Assembly (NCBI GenBank): GCA_025933775.1
Contig: JAICZH010000003.1
Coordinates: 1-59,967 of the forward strand
Direction of reading: 5' to 3'
DNA: 59,967 nt
Source of the DNA: Chitinophagaceae bacterium
GTDB taxonomy: Bacteria > Bacteroidota > Bacteroidia > Chitinophagales > Chitinophagaceae
Each line of letters starts with the position of its first letter. Within the stretch, counting starts at the first letter, position 1. Both the position numbers and the translations under genes were made by a program. This document shows, one piece after another, positions 52,377-59,967 of the stretch. Under the pieces are notes generated by a model, which saw only the letters and a program-made list of their open reading frames with translations, did not search any database and was not told the origin of the DNA.

Positions 52377-52400
52377 ATATTTCTTGTAATTTTATAATCT

Positions 52401-53045
52401 ATGCAAGACTTTATCACATCCTATTTAGTTCAGAAAAAAGAATGTGCACTTCCGCTTCTTGGAAATTTTAGAATAACAACTTCTCCTGCTTTGCTTGATG
52501 TTGCTGATAAAAAAATGCGTCCGTCAAAAAATGAAATTATTTATACTGAAGATGCAACCTATCTTACCGAAGGGCTTATAGAATATATTTCCCATCTTGA
52601 AAAAATAACGCGGAATGAAGCGGAAGAAAAGATTAATAATTGGTGCCTTCATGCCAAAATGAAATTAGATTCAGGAGAAAAAATACTTTTTAATTCAATC
52701 GGCAGCTTACAAAAAAATGAATCGGGAAATATTTTTTTTGAAAAAGAAAAACAAATTAATTTTTTTGAACCGGTTTTGGCCGAAAGAGTAATTCATAAAA
52801 ATGATGAACATGCCGTGTTGGTGGGCGATAAGGAAACTACTTCTTCAGTAATGAATGAATTTTACAAAGAAGAAATAATTGAAAAAAAATCTTCGTGGAA
52901 AATATGGGCGTTAGCGCTGGCTGCTTTTTCAGTTATTGTTTTAATATTTCATTTCAGCAATCATTCCTTTTCATCGGGTGGAATAGCCAACCAGTCTGCG
53001 TTTCCCGTTCAGCAGACACATGCAGCTTACACGGTTCTGAAATAA
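52401..53045 (+). CDS. Membrane-anchored HU-CCDC81-like protein without SPOR domain
   Basis: 214 residues. The N-terminal part (IT.YLVQKKECALPLLGNFRITTSPALLDVADKKMRPSKNEIIYTEDATYLTEGLIEYI) and the following SHLEKITRNEAEEKINNWCLHAKMKLDSGEKILFNSIGSL resemble the paired HU-like domains found in Bacteroidota SPOR proteins. A membrane helix follows (about 167-188, WALALAAFSVIVLIFHF), then a short tail of about 26 residues. Usual relatives carry a peptidoglycan-binding SPOR domain after the helix; here it is absent and the frame simply ends, so this may be a reduced form. It faces the operon at 53091-59967 from the opposite strand. Confidence 0.65.
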   Translation: MQDFITSYLVQKKECALPLLGNFRITTSPALLDVADKKMRPSKNEIIYTEDATYLTEGLIEYISHLEKITRNEAEEKINNWCLHAKMKLDSGEKILFNSIGSLQKNESGNIFFEKEKQINFFEPVLAERVIHKNDEHAVLVGDKETTSSVMNEFYKEEIIEKKSSWKIWALALAAFSVIVLIFHFSNHSFSSGGIANQSAFPVQQTHAAYTVLK

Positions 53046-53090
53046 TGTTCCATTTTCTGAAACAATTCATTAGATTTAAAAACTGAATTG

Positions 53091-55001
53091 TCAGTCAAGT
53101 TCCGCAGGACCTCCAACTCCGCATAATCGCAATGCAAGTTCTTTTCCAACTCCCTTTTCATTTTTAAAATATATTTTTTGTTGCGGAACAATTATTTTAC
53201 CATTAGCATCGGTAACATTGTAATCAACTTCGTATTTATTTTTTAGTTGCAAAAAATTTATAAATGCTTTTGGTATGTTGCTGTTTGTTTCATCCGTAAA
53301 ATTTATATCGCAGCTTTTCAATTCTTTTATAATATTTTTTTCCATAGAATTATCTAAACCAGAAGTGGCAAGATTCATTTTAATGGTGAAGCCACTAAAA
53401 GGAATCAATTGAGGATATTCATTAAAAAAATTATATTTCATATTCGCTTCTTTATCTTTTTCATCATCATGTGAATAGCTCCTGGCAAGGCTTTCATACA
53501 ACCTGGCAATAAATAATTTTTCATGCGATGTATCGAGCAAAGCAGTATTTAAAATATTTTCAAATGTATGAAGGCTTTCGTTATAATCATCTTTTTCATA
53601 AGAAAATTCACCATAAAAAAGCTGCAGGTAGCGAACAATATTTTTCCTTTTTTCAGTTTGCAGTTTTTGTTTATATATTTCAGCAAAATATTGCGGGCTT
53701 ATATTTTTCATCAGGTCTAAAATTTCATCAAAGCCAATTACATTTTCGCTGGTGAAAATATTATAGATTACCTGCTCTCGCTCAGGATTGCCCGAAAGTT
53801 GATTCACCAATGCAAATTTTAAAAGAAATTGTTCACCTTTCAATCCTGCGATTTCTGATAAATCTTTCAACGAATACCACCACCCGGTATTTAAAAATTT
53901 TACTCGTGCAATTTTATTTTCAGCAAGCATCAGCTTTATTACATTCACTGCAAAATCAAATTGCGATTGGCCAAGTGTAGTCCCGATGTGCACTTCTTTA
54001 AATTGCGCTGCTTTTGTTATGGCTTTATCACAACTATCCAATTGGCCATTGTACAAATAACTTCTTGCCAAGGCAATGTTGTACCAGCCAAAACCAGGCG
54101 TAGAGCCATTTGTAGCAATAATACCATTCGTTTCATCAATAGCTTTTTTACTCTCGCCGCTGTTTATAAAAAGCGTCGGAAGAAAATAATACGCTTCAAT
54201 TAATCTTTTATCAAAAGCATTCATATCATTTTCGAAATCATTAATGGCTTCTGCAAAATTTCCCAATGTATTTTGAAAATGCGCATAATTATTATAAGAA
54301 AATCCTCCTGTTTGTTTCAGAATATTATAATACAAAGCAGCAGAATCAATGTTCAATAAATAATTATGAATAATAGCAAGATAAAAAATTGCATTGGCAT
54401 CTCCGCCCGCAAGAGCAGTGTATAAATGATTTAAAGCAAGCTGTTCATTTTCTTCAACCGTATTTTTTAAAAAAACATATTTATGCAAATAAAAACGGTT
54501 GCGATGAATTGTCCATGCAGTTTTTATATGATATTCCATAAAATCATTTCCGGTATTCCAGCTTTGTATTTTATTTAAAACCCACATTGCACTGTCAGGC
54601 TCTTCTACATTGGAATAGCTGTCGTACAATGCATTTGAAAGCTGCATAATATCAGATTGTGCAAAGCTGTAAGCGCCGGGAGTTAAAACTGTTTTTAAAT
54701 CATTTTTATAATTTTTTTCAAATAATAAAAATGATTTTTTTAATGGTTCAATACAATTTTTATAACCAAGATAATCTGCAGCTCTGTCGTATTTAAACAT
54801 TCCTTCATAATACCAGCCAACATAATACGTGCTGTCAAGCCTAATGAATTCGCGGCTTCGCGGCAATGCATCTTTATCATAAAAATTTACGCCGATTCGT
54901 TTGGCATCTATTTCATAACGCGCCGATTTATTTTGTGCAAATAGATTTTTGCAAAATAATATTAGAAAAAAAAAGAAAATATATTGTATAAACCAGCGCA
55001 T
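53091..55001 (-). CDS. Exported TPR-like protein of the MoxR operon
   Basis: 636 residues from the ATG at 55001, which gives a clean signal peptide (MRWFIQYIFFFFLILFCKNLFAQ). A longer frame to 55121 exists, but its extra part is encoded by a GC-rich hairpin repeat and is not believable. The chain is helical and TPR-like (AILYYNILKQTGGFSYNNYAHFQNTLGNFAEAINDFENDMNAFDK, GWYNIALARSYLYNGQLDSCDKAITKAAQF), with a small C-terminal beta region. I do not recognise the family. It is the last gene of the DUF58-transglutaminase-MoxR unit, 128 bp after moxR. Confidence 0.7.
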   Translation of the reverse strand: MRWFIQYIFFFFLILFCKNLFAQNKSARYEIDAKRIGVNFYDKDALPRSREFIRLDSTYYVGWYYEGMFKYDRAADYLGYKNCIEPLKKSFLLFEKNYKNDLKTVLTPGAYSFAQSDIMQLSNALYDSYSNVEEPDSAMWVLNKIQSWNTGNDFMEYHIKTAWTIHRNRFYLHKYVFLKNTVEENEQLALNHLYTALAGGDANAIFYLAIIHNYLLNIDSAALYYNILKQTGGFSYNNYAHFQNTLGNFAEAINDFENDMNAFDKRLIEAYYFLPTLFINSGESKKAIDETNGIIATNGSTPGFGWYNIALARSYLYNGQLDSCDKAITKAAQFKEVHIGTTLGQSQFDFAVNVIKLMLAENKIARVKFLNTGWWYSLKDLSEIAGLKGEQFLLKFALVNQLSGNPEREQVIYNIFTSENVIGFDEILDLMKNISPQYFAEIYKQKLQTEKRKNIVRYLQLFYGEFSYEKDDYNESLHTFENILNTALLDTSHEKLFIARLYESLARSYSHDDEKDKEANMKYNFFNEYPQLIPFSGFTIKMNLATSGLDNSMEKNIIKELKSCDINFTDETNSNIPKAFINFLQLKNKYEVDYNVTDANGKIIVPQQKIYFKNEKGVGKELALRLCGVGGPAELD

Positions 55002-55017
55002 ATTCCAAATGTTCGTC

Positions 55018-55074
55018 GGTTGGTGAGGGCACCAACCGGGGCGACTGCTGCGGGCGGTGTCCCCACCTCCAACT
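55018..55074. repeat. GC-rich hairpin element in the moxR - TPR spacer
   Basis: GGTTGGTG (55018-55025), loop AGGG, CACCAACC (55030-55037) is a perfect 8-bp hairpin. It is followed by GGGGCGACTGCTGCGGG and CGGTGTCCCCACCTCCAAC. The block is strikingly GC-rich in an AT-rich region. Its edges (GTTGG.../...CCAAC) could be element ends. Confidence 0.65.
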
Positions 55075-55129
55075 TTGAAAAGAAAAAAAATAAAAAAATA
55101 TGATACAAACTTTATCCGCATTACTTCAT

Positions 55130-56107
55130 TTAATTAATTTTTAATTTGGCAAGCCTGTCCGTTTCTGCAAGCACAATATTATTAAGTGTAATGGCTTTTG
55201 CATCTTTGTTCCGATAAATAAGGCGATGATGTAACACAGGCCGGGCAAGGTCTTTCACGTCATCTTCTGTTACATAAGTGCGGCTATTTACAAGCGCATA
55301 AGCCTTCAAGCATTTTAAAAAAATAATGCCGCTGCGTGTGGATGCAGGTAAAATTATGTCTGCATTTTTTCGCGTAGCCCACACGATATTTCTTACTGCT
55401 TTAATTATTTCTTCATGCACAAAAACATTTTCGCATTGCTGTTGCAGAAATAAAATTTCATGAATGCCGAGCACTTGCTGCAAATTGTTTAAATTATTAT
55501 TGATGCCGAGATAATCATTATAAATAGCGAGCTCGGTTTCTTCATCCACATAACCAAAAACAATTTTTATAAAAAACCTGTCGAGTTGCGCTGCGGGAAG
55601 CGGATAGGTTCCTTCCATCTCAACAGGATTTTGTGTAGCGATGGTAAAAAAAAGATCACTTAATTTATAAGTAATTTCTCCCATCGTAATTTGATTTTCT
55701 GCCATGCATTCCAGCAAAGCGGATTGCACTTTTGGTGAAGCACGATTTATTTCATCTGCCAATAAAATATTACAAAAGAGCGGCCCTTTTTTGAAAATAA
55801 ATTCTTTTTTTATATCATCAAAAATATGGGAACCCAATAAATCCATTGGCAAAAGATCAGGAGTAAATTGTATACGCTTAAAGTTCACGCTGTCATTTCC
55901 TGGTTCGCCTGAAATGCTGTGTGCAAGCGTCTTTGCCATTACTGTTTTGCCCGTGCCGGGATTATCTTCTAAAAGAATATGCCCTTTTGCAAGCAATGCC
56001 GTAAGTACAAATTTTATTTGGTTTCGTTTGCCTTTAATTACGGTTTCAATATTATCAACCAGGCGTTGAATATTTTGCAAAGCTGTTTCTGTGTTCACTG
56101 ATTCCAT
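55130..56107 (-). CDS. MoxR-family AAA+ ATPase
   Basis: 325 residues, cytoplasmic. Walker A is EDNPGTGKTVMAKTLA, Walker B NILLADEINRASPKVQSALLECM and sensor 1 IATQNPVEMEGTYPLPAAQLDRF, the full MoxR/RavA pattern. Members act as chaperones that activate partner proteins, often through DUF58/VWA proteins. Here it lies directly downstream (3 bp) of the transglutaminase gene and after a DUF58 gene, the standard grouping. The partner substrate is unknown. Confidence 0.94.
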   Translation of the reverse strand: MESVNTETALQNIQRLVDNIETVIKGKRNQIKFVLTALLAKGHILLEDNPGTGKTVMAKTLAHSISGEPGNDSVNFKRIQFTPDLLPMDLLGSHIFDDIKKEFIFKKGPLFCNILLADEINRASPKVQSALLECMAENQITMGEITYKLSDLFFTIATQNPVEMEGTYPLPAAQLDRFFIKIVFGYVDEETELAIYNDYLGINNNLNNLQQVLGIHEILFLQQQCENVFVHEEIIKAVRNIVWATRKNADIILPASTRSGIIFLKCLKAYALVNSRTYVTEDDVKDLARPVLHHRLIYRNKDAKAITLNNIVLAETDRLAKLKIN

Positions 56108-56110
56108 GCA

Positions 56111-58702
56111 TTATGTTTTTGGTTTTGAAAAAAAGTTTATTGTTCTGTAAAAATTTAAAAATTTAGAAAAACCTTCTTTAAATGGAATTTGTTTTTTTAT
56201 TGTTTTGTAAAATGGTAAATAAAAATTCTGAATAATATTTTTTTCATTTAATGTAAGAACTTCTTTTGAGTATTTATTTTTTAAATAAATCTGCATAAAC
56301 GATGCAAAGTTTGTTTTAAATTCAGGATCAATTTTTTCTTTTGCAAATGCTAAAGGCGACATTTCGTTTCTTGAATAGCCAAGCTGGTTACAATAATAAG
56401 TTGCTGAAATGTATGACCAGTAAGCTTTTTGCGAGATCGCCCTGCTGTGCTTTGCTTTAAAATGCATCCATTGAAATGTAATCCATGGCAGACTAAAAAG
56501 TAATATTATAAATAAAACAAGTATGGCAATTCCAATCCAAATTATTTGCGAAAAGTTTAATCGTTGTTTTGCAATTTCCTTTTTTGGTTGTTGTTTTTGT
56601 TGTGTAGAATCTATAATTTTTATTTCATCAATTGGGGCCGGCTTTGGAATTTTTTGAAAAATTTCTTCATAATTATTGCTGTCTTTTAATGCAATATTTT
56701 TAAACTGCTCAGCAAAAGAAAGCGCAGTTATTTCATTTCCTTTTTTCAATTCGCTGAGCGGAACCTGCCCGCTATCTCTGCTGATAGTTGCTAACGAAAC
56801 ATCCATATCAAGGTTTACCGGTTTTTTTAAATTAAATGTTTTATCATGATAAATCATTTGACTAACGGTCATGCCTACACGCTTTTTTGTTGTATCTACT
56901 TCAGTTACTTTTCCATGTGCAACAAACAACGCAGTTTGAACCGTAATGGGAGGTGTTCCATCCGGCGCCGGAGCTTGTTGTTGCTCTGTGCTGGGAATGG
57001 TTGTATCAAAATCGAGCCATCCATAACCCGGAAAAAAAACCTGTGTCCATGCATGTGCCTGATCTTCGTAAAACCAATACCAGCCTTTGTTTTTAGTGCT
57101 TCTGTCTATCGTTAAAAAACCTGTTGCCACTCGTGTGGGCAAGCCAAGTGAGCGCAATAAAAAAAGAGTAGCGCCGGCAAAGTATGCACAATATCCTTTT
57201 CGGTTTTGAAATAAAAAATAATTCAGTTTATTGGCGCTGGGCAAGCCCGGCACACCAGGATTATCGGTATATTTAAAAAGTGGTTGGCCCGTTTCATCTG
57301 CACTTAAAAAATAATTTCTTACTGCAATAATTTTATCAATAGGAGTTGTTGCATTTTTTGTTATTTCTTTTGCCAAAGCCCGTACTGAATCAAAATCATC
57401 CCCTCTTGGAATGAAGGTATAATAATTCATAAACGCTGTGTCAACATTATTCCAGTTGGTTATTTTACGCAATTCATCGAAGCGTTGTTTTTGAAAATTT
57501 TCCAATACTTTATTTCCTGCAGGATTATAAACAAAGTATGCGCTATTTAACTCGCTCACCAGCATCTTTGCACGATAAGCGCTTTTAAATTGCTGTTTAT
57601 ATTCTTTATCCACTGCAATTGGCTGACAAAAAAATGCTGTCTCGGGTGCAAGAAATTCTTTTGGCGAAAGCAATACTTTATACACTTCCGTGCTTACTAC
57701 TTTTTTATCAAGGTATCCTTTGCTTTTAAATAAAACAGATGAATCGGTTTGTGTAAAATACAATGGAATTTTCGACGGATCGGGTTGAAACAAATCATTA
57801 GAAGGCATTAAGCTATCTGTTTCCAATGTTTGTGTAGTAGTATCAAATTTGGTATAATAATCATACGTATAATACAATGGATTGGGCACATCAGAGTTTG
57901 GAAAATAATTATCCAGCCTTGCAATAAACACCAATCTTTTCGTAGAATTTCTTCCCCCGCTCAATCCCATTTGTTTTTTATTGCTTACCGTTCCATCTTT
58001 ATTTTCTTTTGTAAGGCTTTCTTTATTCGGCGCCTGTGTTTCATTTTTTCCGCCGCCATATTGTTTTTCAATTGCATTAAATTGTTTTTTGTAAAAAGAA
58101 AAAATAAATAATAAAATAATTCCTGCGATGATACCAAAGCCAATTAATTTTTTTACAATGAACCACGAGAATTTTGGTTCATCATCATTCATATTGCGAA
58201 CCAGTTCAGCAGTATAAATGATGTAAAAAGCAAAAACCAAAACCGGCGCAAACGCTATTATTAATTTTCGTGCAGTAATGTCGGATGTATTGCTAACCAC
58301 AATAATTTGCAATAACATCAGCAATGCAGAAAGAACCGCAGGAAACCATCGAAGCCTTGCAAATGCCCAGCCCGTAAGCCATCCAACGATAAACAAAAAA
58401 GAAAGAATATAAAATTTAGTAATTACATAAAAGGCTGTGAATTCGCCCGTATAAATATTGTTTACTATTTTACCAATAATAAAAAGTAAAATGAGTAATG
58501 GCAAAAAAGTTGTAATAAACCTGAAATTAAAACTGTAAAACCAGCAACCTGCAATAAGTCCTGCGGCTAAAAATAAACTTTCAGTAATCCATTGGCTTTC
58601 CAAAACAGCATAATAATTATTCAAATGCCAAAGCATATAAGCGCCGATAGCAATAGCAGGAACTATAAGCAACAATAATCTTGCAATTGTTTTTTTAATC
58701 AT
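56111..58702 (-). CDS. Transglutaminase-like membrane protein (TgpA-type with DUF4129-like tail)
   Basis: 863 residues. About six membrane helices occupy residues 1-210. A large extracytoplasmic region contains the transglutaminase core: NRKGYCAYFAGATLFLLRSLGLPTRVATGF (Cys), DQAHAWTQVFFPGYGWLDFDTT (His, Asp). A further helix (about 725-750, IIWIGIAILVLFIILLF) is followed by a cytoplasmic tail like DUF4129 (SPLAFAKEKIDPEFKTNFASFMQIYLKNKYS). The family is part of MoxR-DUF58 systems; the substrate is not known. The start lies about 100 bp after the DUF58 gene, and a GC-rich repeat sits in that gap. Confidence 0.88.
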   Translation of the reverse strand: MIKKTIARLLLLIVPAIAIGAYMLWHLNNYYAVLESQWITESLFLAAGLIAGCWFYSFNFRFITTFLPLLILLFIIGKIVNNIYTGEFTAFYVITKFYILSFLFIVGWLTGWAFARLRWFPAVLSALLMLLQIIVVSNTSDITARKLIIAFAPVLVFAFYIIYTAELVRNMNDDEPKFSWFIVKKLIGFGIIAGIILLFIFSFYKKQFNAIEKQYGGGKNETQAPNKESLTKENKDGTVSNKKQMGLSGGRNSTKRLVFIARLDNYFPNSDVPNPLYYTYDYYTKFDTTTQTLETDSLMPSNDLFQPDPSKIPLYFTQTDSSVLFKSKGYLDKKVVSTEVYKVLLSPKEFLAPETAFFCQPIAVDKEYKQQFKSAYRAKMLVSELNSAYFVYNPAGNKVLENFQKQRFDELRKITNWNNVDTAFMNYYTFIPRGDDFDSVRALAKEITKNATTPIDKIIAVRNYFLSADETGQPLFKYTDNPGVPGLPSANKLNYFLFQNRKGYCAYFAGATLFLLRSLGLPTRVATGFLTIDRSTKNKGWYWFYEDQAHAWTQVFFPGYGWLDFDTTIPSTEQQQAPAPDGTPPITVQTALFVAHGKVTEVDTTKKRVGMTVSQMIYHDKTFNLKKPVNLDMDVSLATISRDSGQVPLSELKKGNEITALSFAEQFKNIALKDSNNYEEIFQKIPKPAPIDEIKIIDSTQQKQQPKKEIAKQRLNFSQIIWIGIAILVLFIILLFSLPWITFQWMHFKAKHSRAISQKAYWSYISATYYCNQLGYSRNEMSPLAFAKEKIDPEFKTNFASFMQIYLKNKYSKEVLTLNEKNIIQNFYLPFYKTIKKQIPFKEGFSKFLNFYRTINFFSKPKT
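56861..56885 (+). repeat. Micro-repeat-like sequence inside the transglutaminase gene
   Basis: ACTAACGGTCATGCC then TACACGCTTTT on the strand opposite to the gene. Both conserved ends are kept. Confidence 0.4.
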
Positions 58703-58708
58703 ATATAA

Positions 58709-58740
58709 GGCCTCTCCCTACCCCCCTCGAAGGAGAGGGA
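58709..58740 (-). repeat. GC-rich dispersed repeat upstream of the transglutaminase gene
   Basis: On the plus strand it reads GGCCTCTCCCTACCCCCC then TCGAAGGAGAGGGA, with CTCTCC pairing to GGAGAG. It starts 6 bp before the transglutaminase start codon and lies inside an operon. Confidence 0.7.
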
Positions 58741-58803
58741 CAATGTTTATTTGTTAATTAATTTACCAATTGTTAGCAAGTAATTCCTAACCTGAAACCA
58801 GCA

Positions 58804-59967
58804 TTACTCCTCAATTATCAAAACCTCGCATTCACTTTTATTCAATATTTCTTTTATTTTTTTTTCATTATCCAAAATTTTTTTTCGCAAAGGAGAAAGG
58901 TTAAAAGCAAGCTGCAATTTTCCCGAACTTTTCTTTGCAGGTTTAATAAAAATCCATTGCAGCCAGTCAATCGCATTTACAGAATTTTTACTTAGCTGAA
59001 CTAAAATAATGTTAAGGCTTATGCCAGATCTCTCAACAATTTGTGATAACTGTTTCGCATCGGTTAAAGATGAAATACAAAGCAGAGAACCGTATTGCGG
59101 ATTAAAATAATTAATAAGATCATTTTGCTTTTGCCATGATGATGTGCTGATGACATATTTTACTTTTTGAAAAGTATCATCGGCATACAAGGCTTTTGTT
59201 TCCTGATCAGAAATGTATTGCAGCAAAGCATTTTGTTTATGTAATTGTTCATACACATTCCAGATAATCGTTTTAAAATTATCAAGAAACATTGCATTAA
59301 ATTCTTCATACACTTCATTGCTGATGGCATTATAAAACGATGCATACAAATAAATGTGAGAAGCATACGGATCGCTGGTTTCAGGGATTCGTACCACCAG
59401 CTCTTTATTTTTTGCATAAATTTTCCAAACGATTCTTCTTACATCATCATTGGTTTCAAAATTTTTATAGCTCAACAATTCTCCTTTCACTTTTCGCATT
59501 TCATCAATGCGCATGTTGGTTTCTTCTGTTTTTTTAGGCTGAACATTTATTGCTGTAAATGTTGTATGAAGCGGATGTGCAAAAAAATTACTGTCGGCAG
59601 CAAGTATGGTTGTAAATGAAAAGAATTGAAAAAAATCTTCAAAATAAATAATGCCGGCTTTTACATCATATTCTTTAATGTTATCTAACGGCCACGCATA
59701 TACGCCATTTAGGTTCATTGAAAAAAAATTATTTTTCGGCAAAGCCGCAACAGGAGCAAACTTGGGCGAAATATTATTTTGATCATACAATAACCTTAAA
59801 CGAATGTAACCAAGCAAAGGCTTTGCAATGCGTGAAATATTAACCTGTACATTTTGCTGATTGGTTACATCTTTTTGCGGCGTTTTTATTTGCAAAAAAC
59901 TTTTTTTATTTTTTTTACTTAATAAAAAAAATATCCAGGGAATAAAAGCGCTTAACAAAGAAAAAAT
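58804..59967 (-). CDS. DUF58-domain protein (5' end beyond the window)
   Basis: The frame is open to the last base, so the N-terminus is missing; the first usable start in the window is only an internal TTG at 59958. A membrane segment (FIPWIFFLLSKKN) is near the start. The DUF58 core is clear: RKVKGELLSYKNFETNDDVRRIVWKIYAKNKELVVRIPETSDPYASHIYL (about 160-215), where DDVRRIVWK and ELVVR are diagnostic. A VWA-like fold follows. In other bacteria DUF58 proteins are handled by the adjacent MoxR ATPase. It is the first visible gene of the operon running to 53091. Confidence 0.85.
   Translation of the reverse strand: MFSLLSAFIPWIFFLLSKKNKKSFLQIKTPQKDVTNQQNVQVNISRIAKPLLGYIRLRLLYDQNNISPKFAPVAALPKNNFFSMNLNGVYAWPLDNIKEYDVKAGIIYFEDFFQFFSFTTILAADSNFFAHPLHTTFTAINVQPKKTEETNMRIDEMRKVKGELLSYKNFETNDDVRRIVWKIYAKNKELVVRIPETSDPYASHIYLYASFYNAISNEVYEEFNAMFLDNFKTIIWNVYEQLHKQNALLQYISDQETKALYADDTFQKVKYVISTSSWQKQNDLINYFNPQYGSLLCISSLTDAKQLSQIVERSGISLNIILVQLSKNSVNAIDWLQWIFIKPAKKSSGKLQLAFNLSPLRKKILDNEKKIKEILNKSECEVLIIEE

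Noticed and set aside
55002-55121. N-terminal extension of the TPR-like gene containing VGGGDTARSSRPGW
   Set aside because: It is the translation of a GC-rich hairpin element; a clean signal peptide starts at 55001.

Overview
The window is a stretch of chromosome from a member of the Bacteroidota, most likely the Chitinophagaceae. The DNA is AT-rich. It carries a protein with a CHU_C/type B C-terminal sorting domain for the type IX secretion system, a bacillithiol gene (bshC), a DUF6090 protein, HU-CCDC81-type and DUF4440-like lipoproteins, weak or absent Shine-Dalgarno signals, and several TAnnTTTG-type -7 promoter boxes. I see no rRNA, tRNA, CRISPR array, prophage or intact insertion sequence.

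Layout. 0-4.3 kb: the end of a large secreted repeat protein (+) facing release factor 3 (-). 4.5-10.2 kb: an adaptor-RND pump-TolC efflux operon (-). 10.5-12.6 kb: convergent purE and bshC, whose C-terminal tails are both written by the same dispersed repeat. 12.9-19.6 kb: a pentameric ligand-gated ion channel homologue, a DUF4440-like lipoprotein, a small membrane protein, a GH130-type glycosidase/phosphorylase lipoprotein, a PAS histidine kinase, a beta-lactamase-fold hydrolase and an inward-rectifier potassium channel. 19.7-26.1 kb: an unusual surface lipoprotein, two conserved hypotheticals, a polysaccharide deacetylase, TatD, an M1 aminopeptidase and a lipocalin-like lipoprotein. 26.1-28.0 kb: one DUF6090 gene surrounded by three decayed fragments of the same gene, with a MazEF-type toxin-antitoxin pair among them. 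28.1-33.2 kb: a 1699-residue fusion of pseudokinase, STAND-like ATPase, GAF and adenylate cyclase. 33.4-36.1 kb: a two-gene unit of an internally duplicated membrane protein and a DyP-type peroxidase. 36.3-42.4 kb: HtrA, an acyl-CoA reductase facing a ferredoxin, and a cell-wall operon of Ddl, a PASTA protein and a rhodanese. 42.5-47.4 kb: a two-component system next to a divergent YncE-like beta-propeller gene with a repeat operator between them, then a thioesterase and a DoxX protein. 47.6-53.0 kb: a TPR protein, an outer-membrane beta-barrel and a membrane-anchored HU-CCDC81 protein. 53.1-60.0 kb: a DUF58-transglutaminase-MoxR-TPR operon, cut by the window end.

The most unexpected signals are at the DNA level. 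One is a micro-repeat of about 25 bp (ACTAACGGT...TACACGAAAAT) found eight times, both between and inside genes. Another is a family of GC-rich repeats built around CCTCC-AAA-GGAGG that sit at gene ends and have been translated into protein tails. A third is the scatter of DUF6090 gene fragments. At the protein level the best candidates for an undescribed system are the DyP peroxidase with its duplicated membrane partner, and the pseudokinase-ATPase-cyclase fusion.

All calls rest on reading motifs and layout by eye; no database search was possible.
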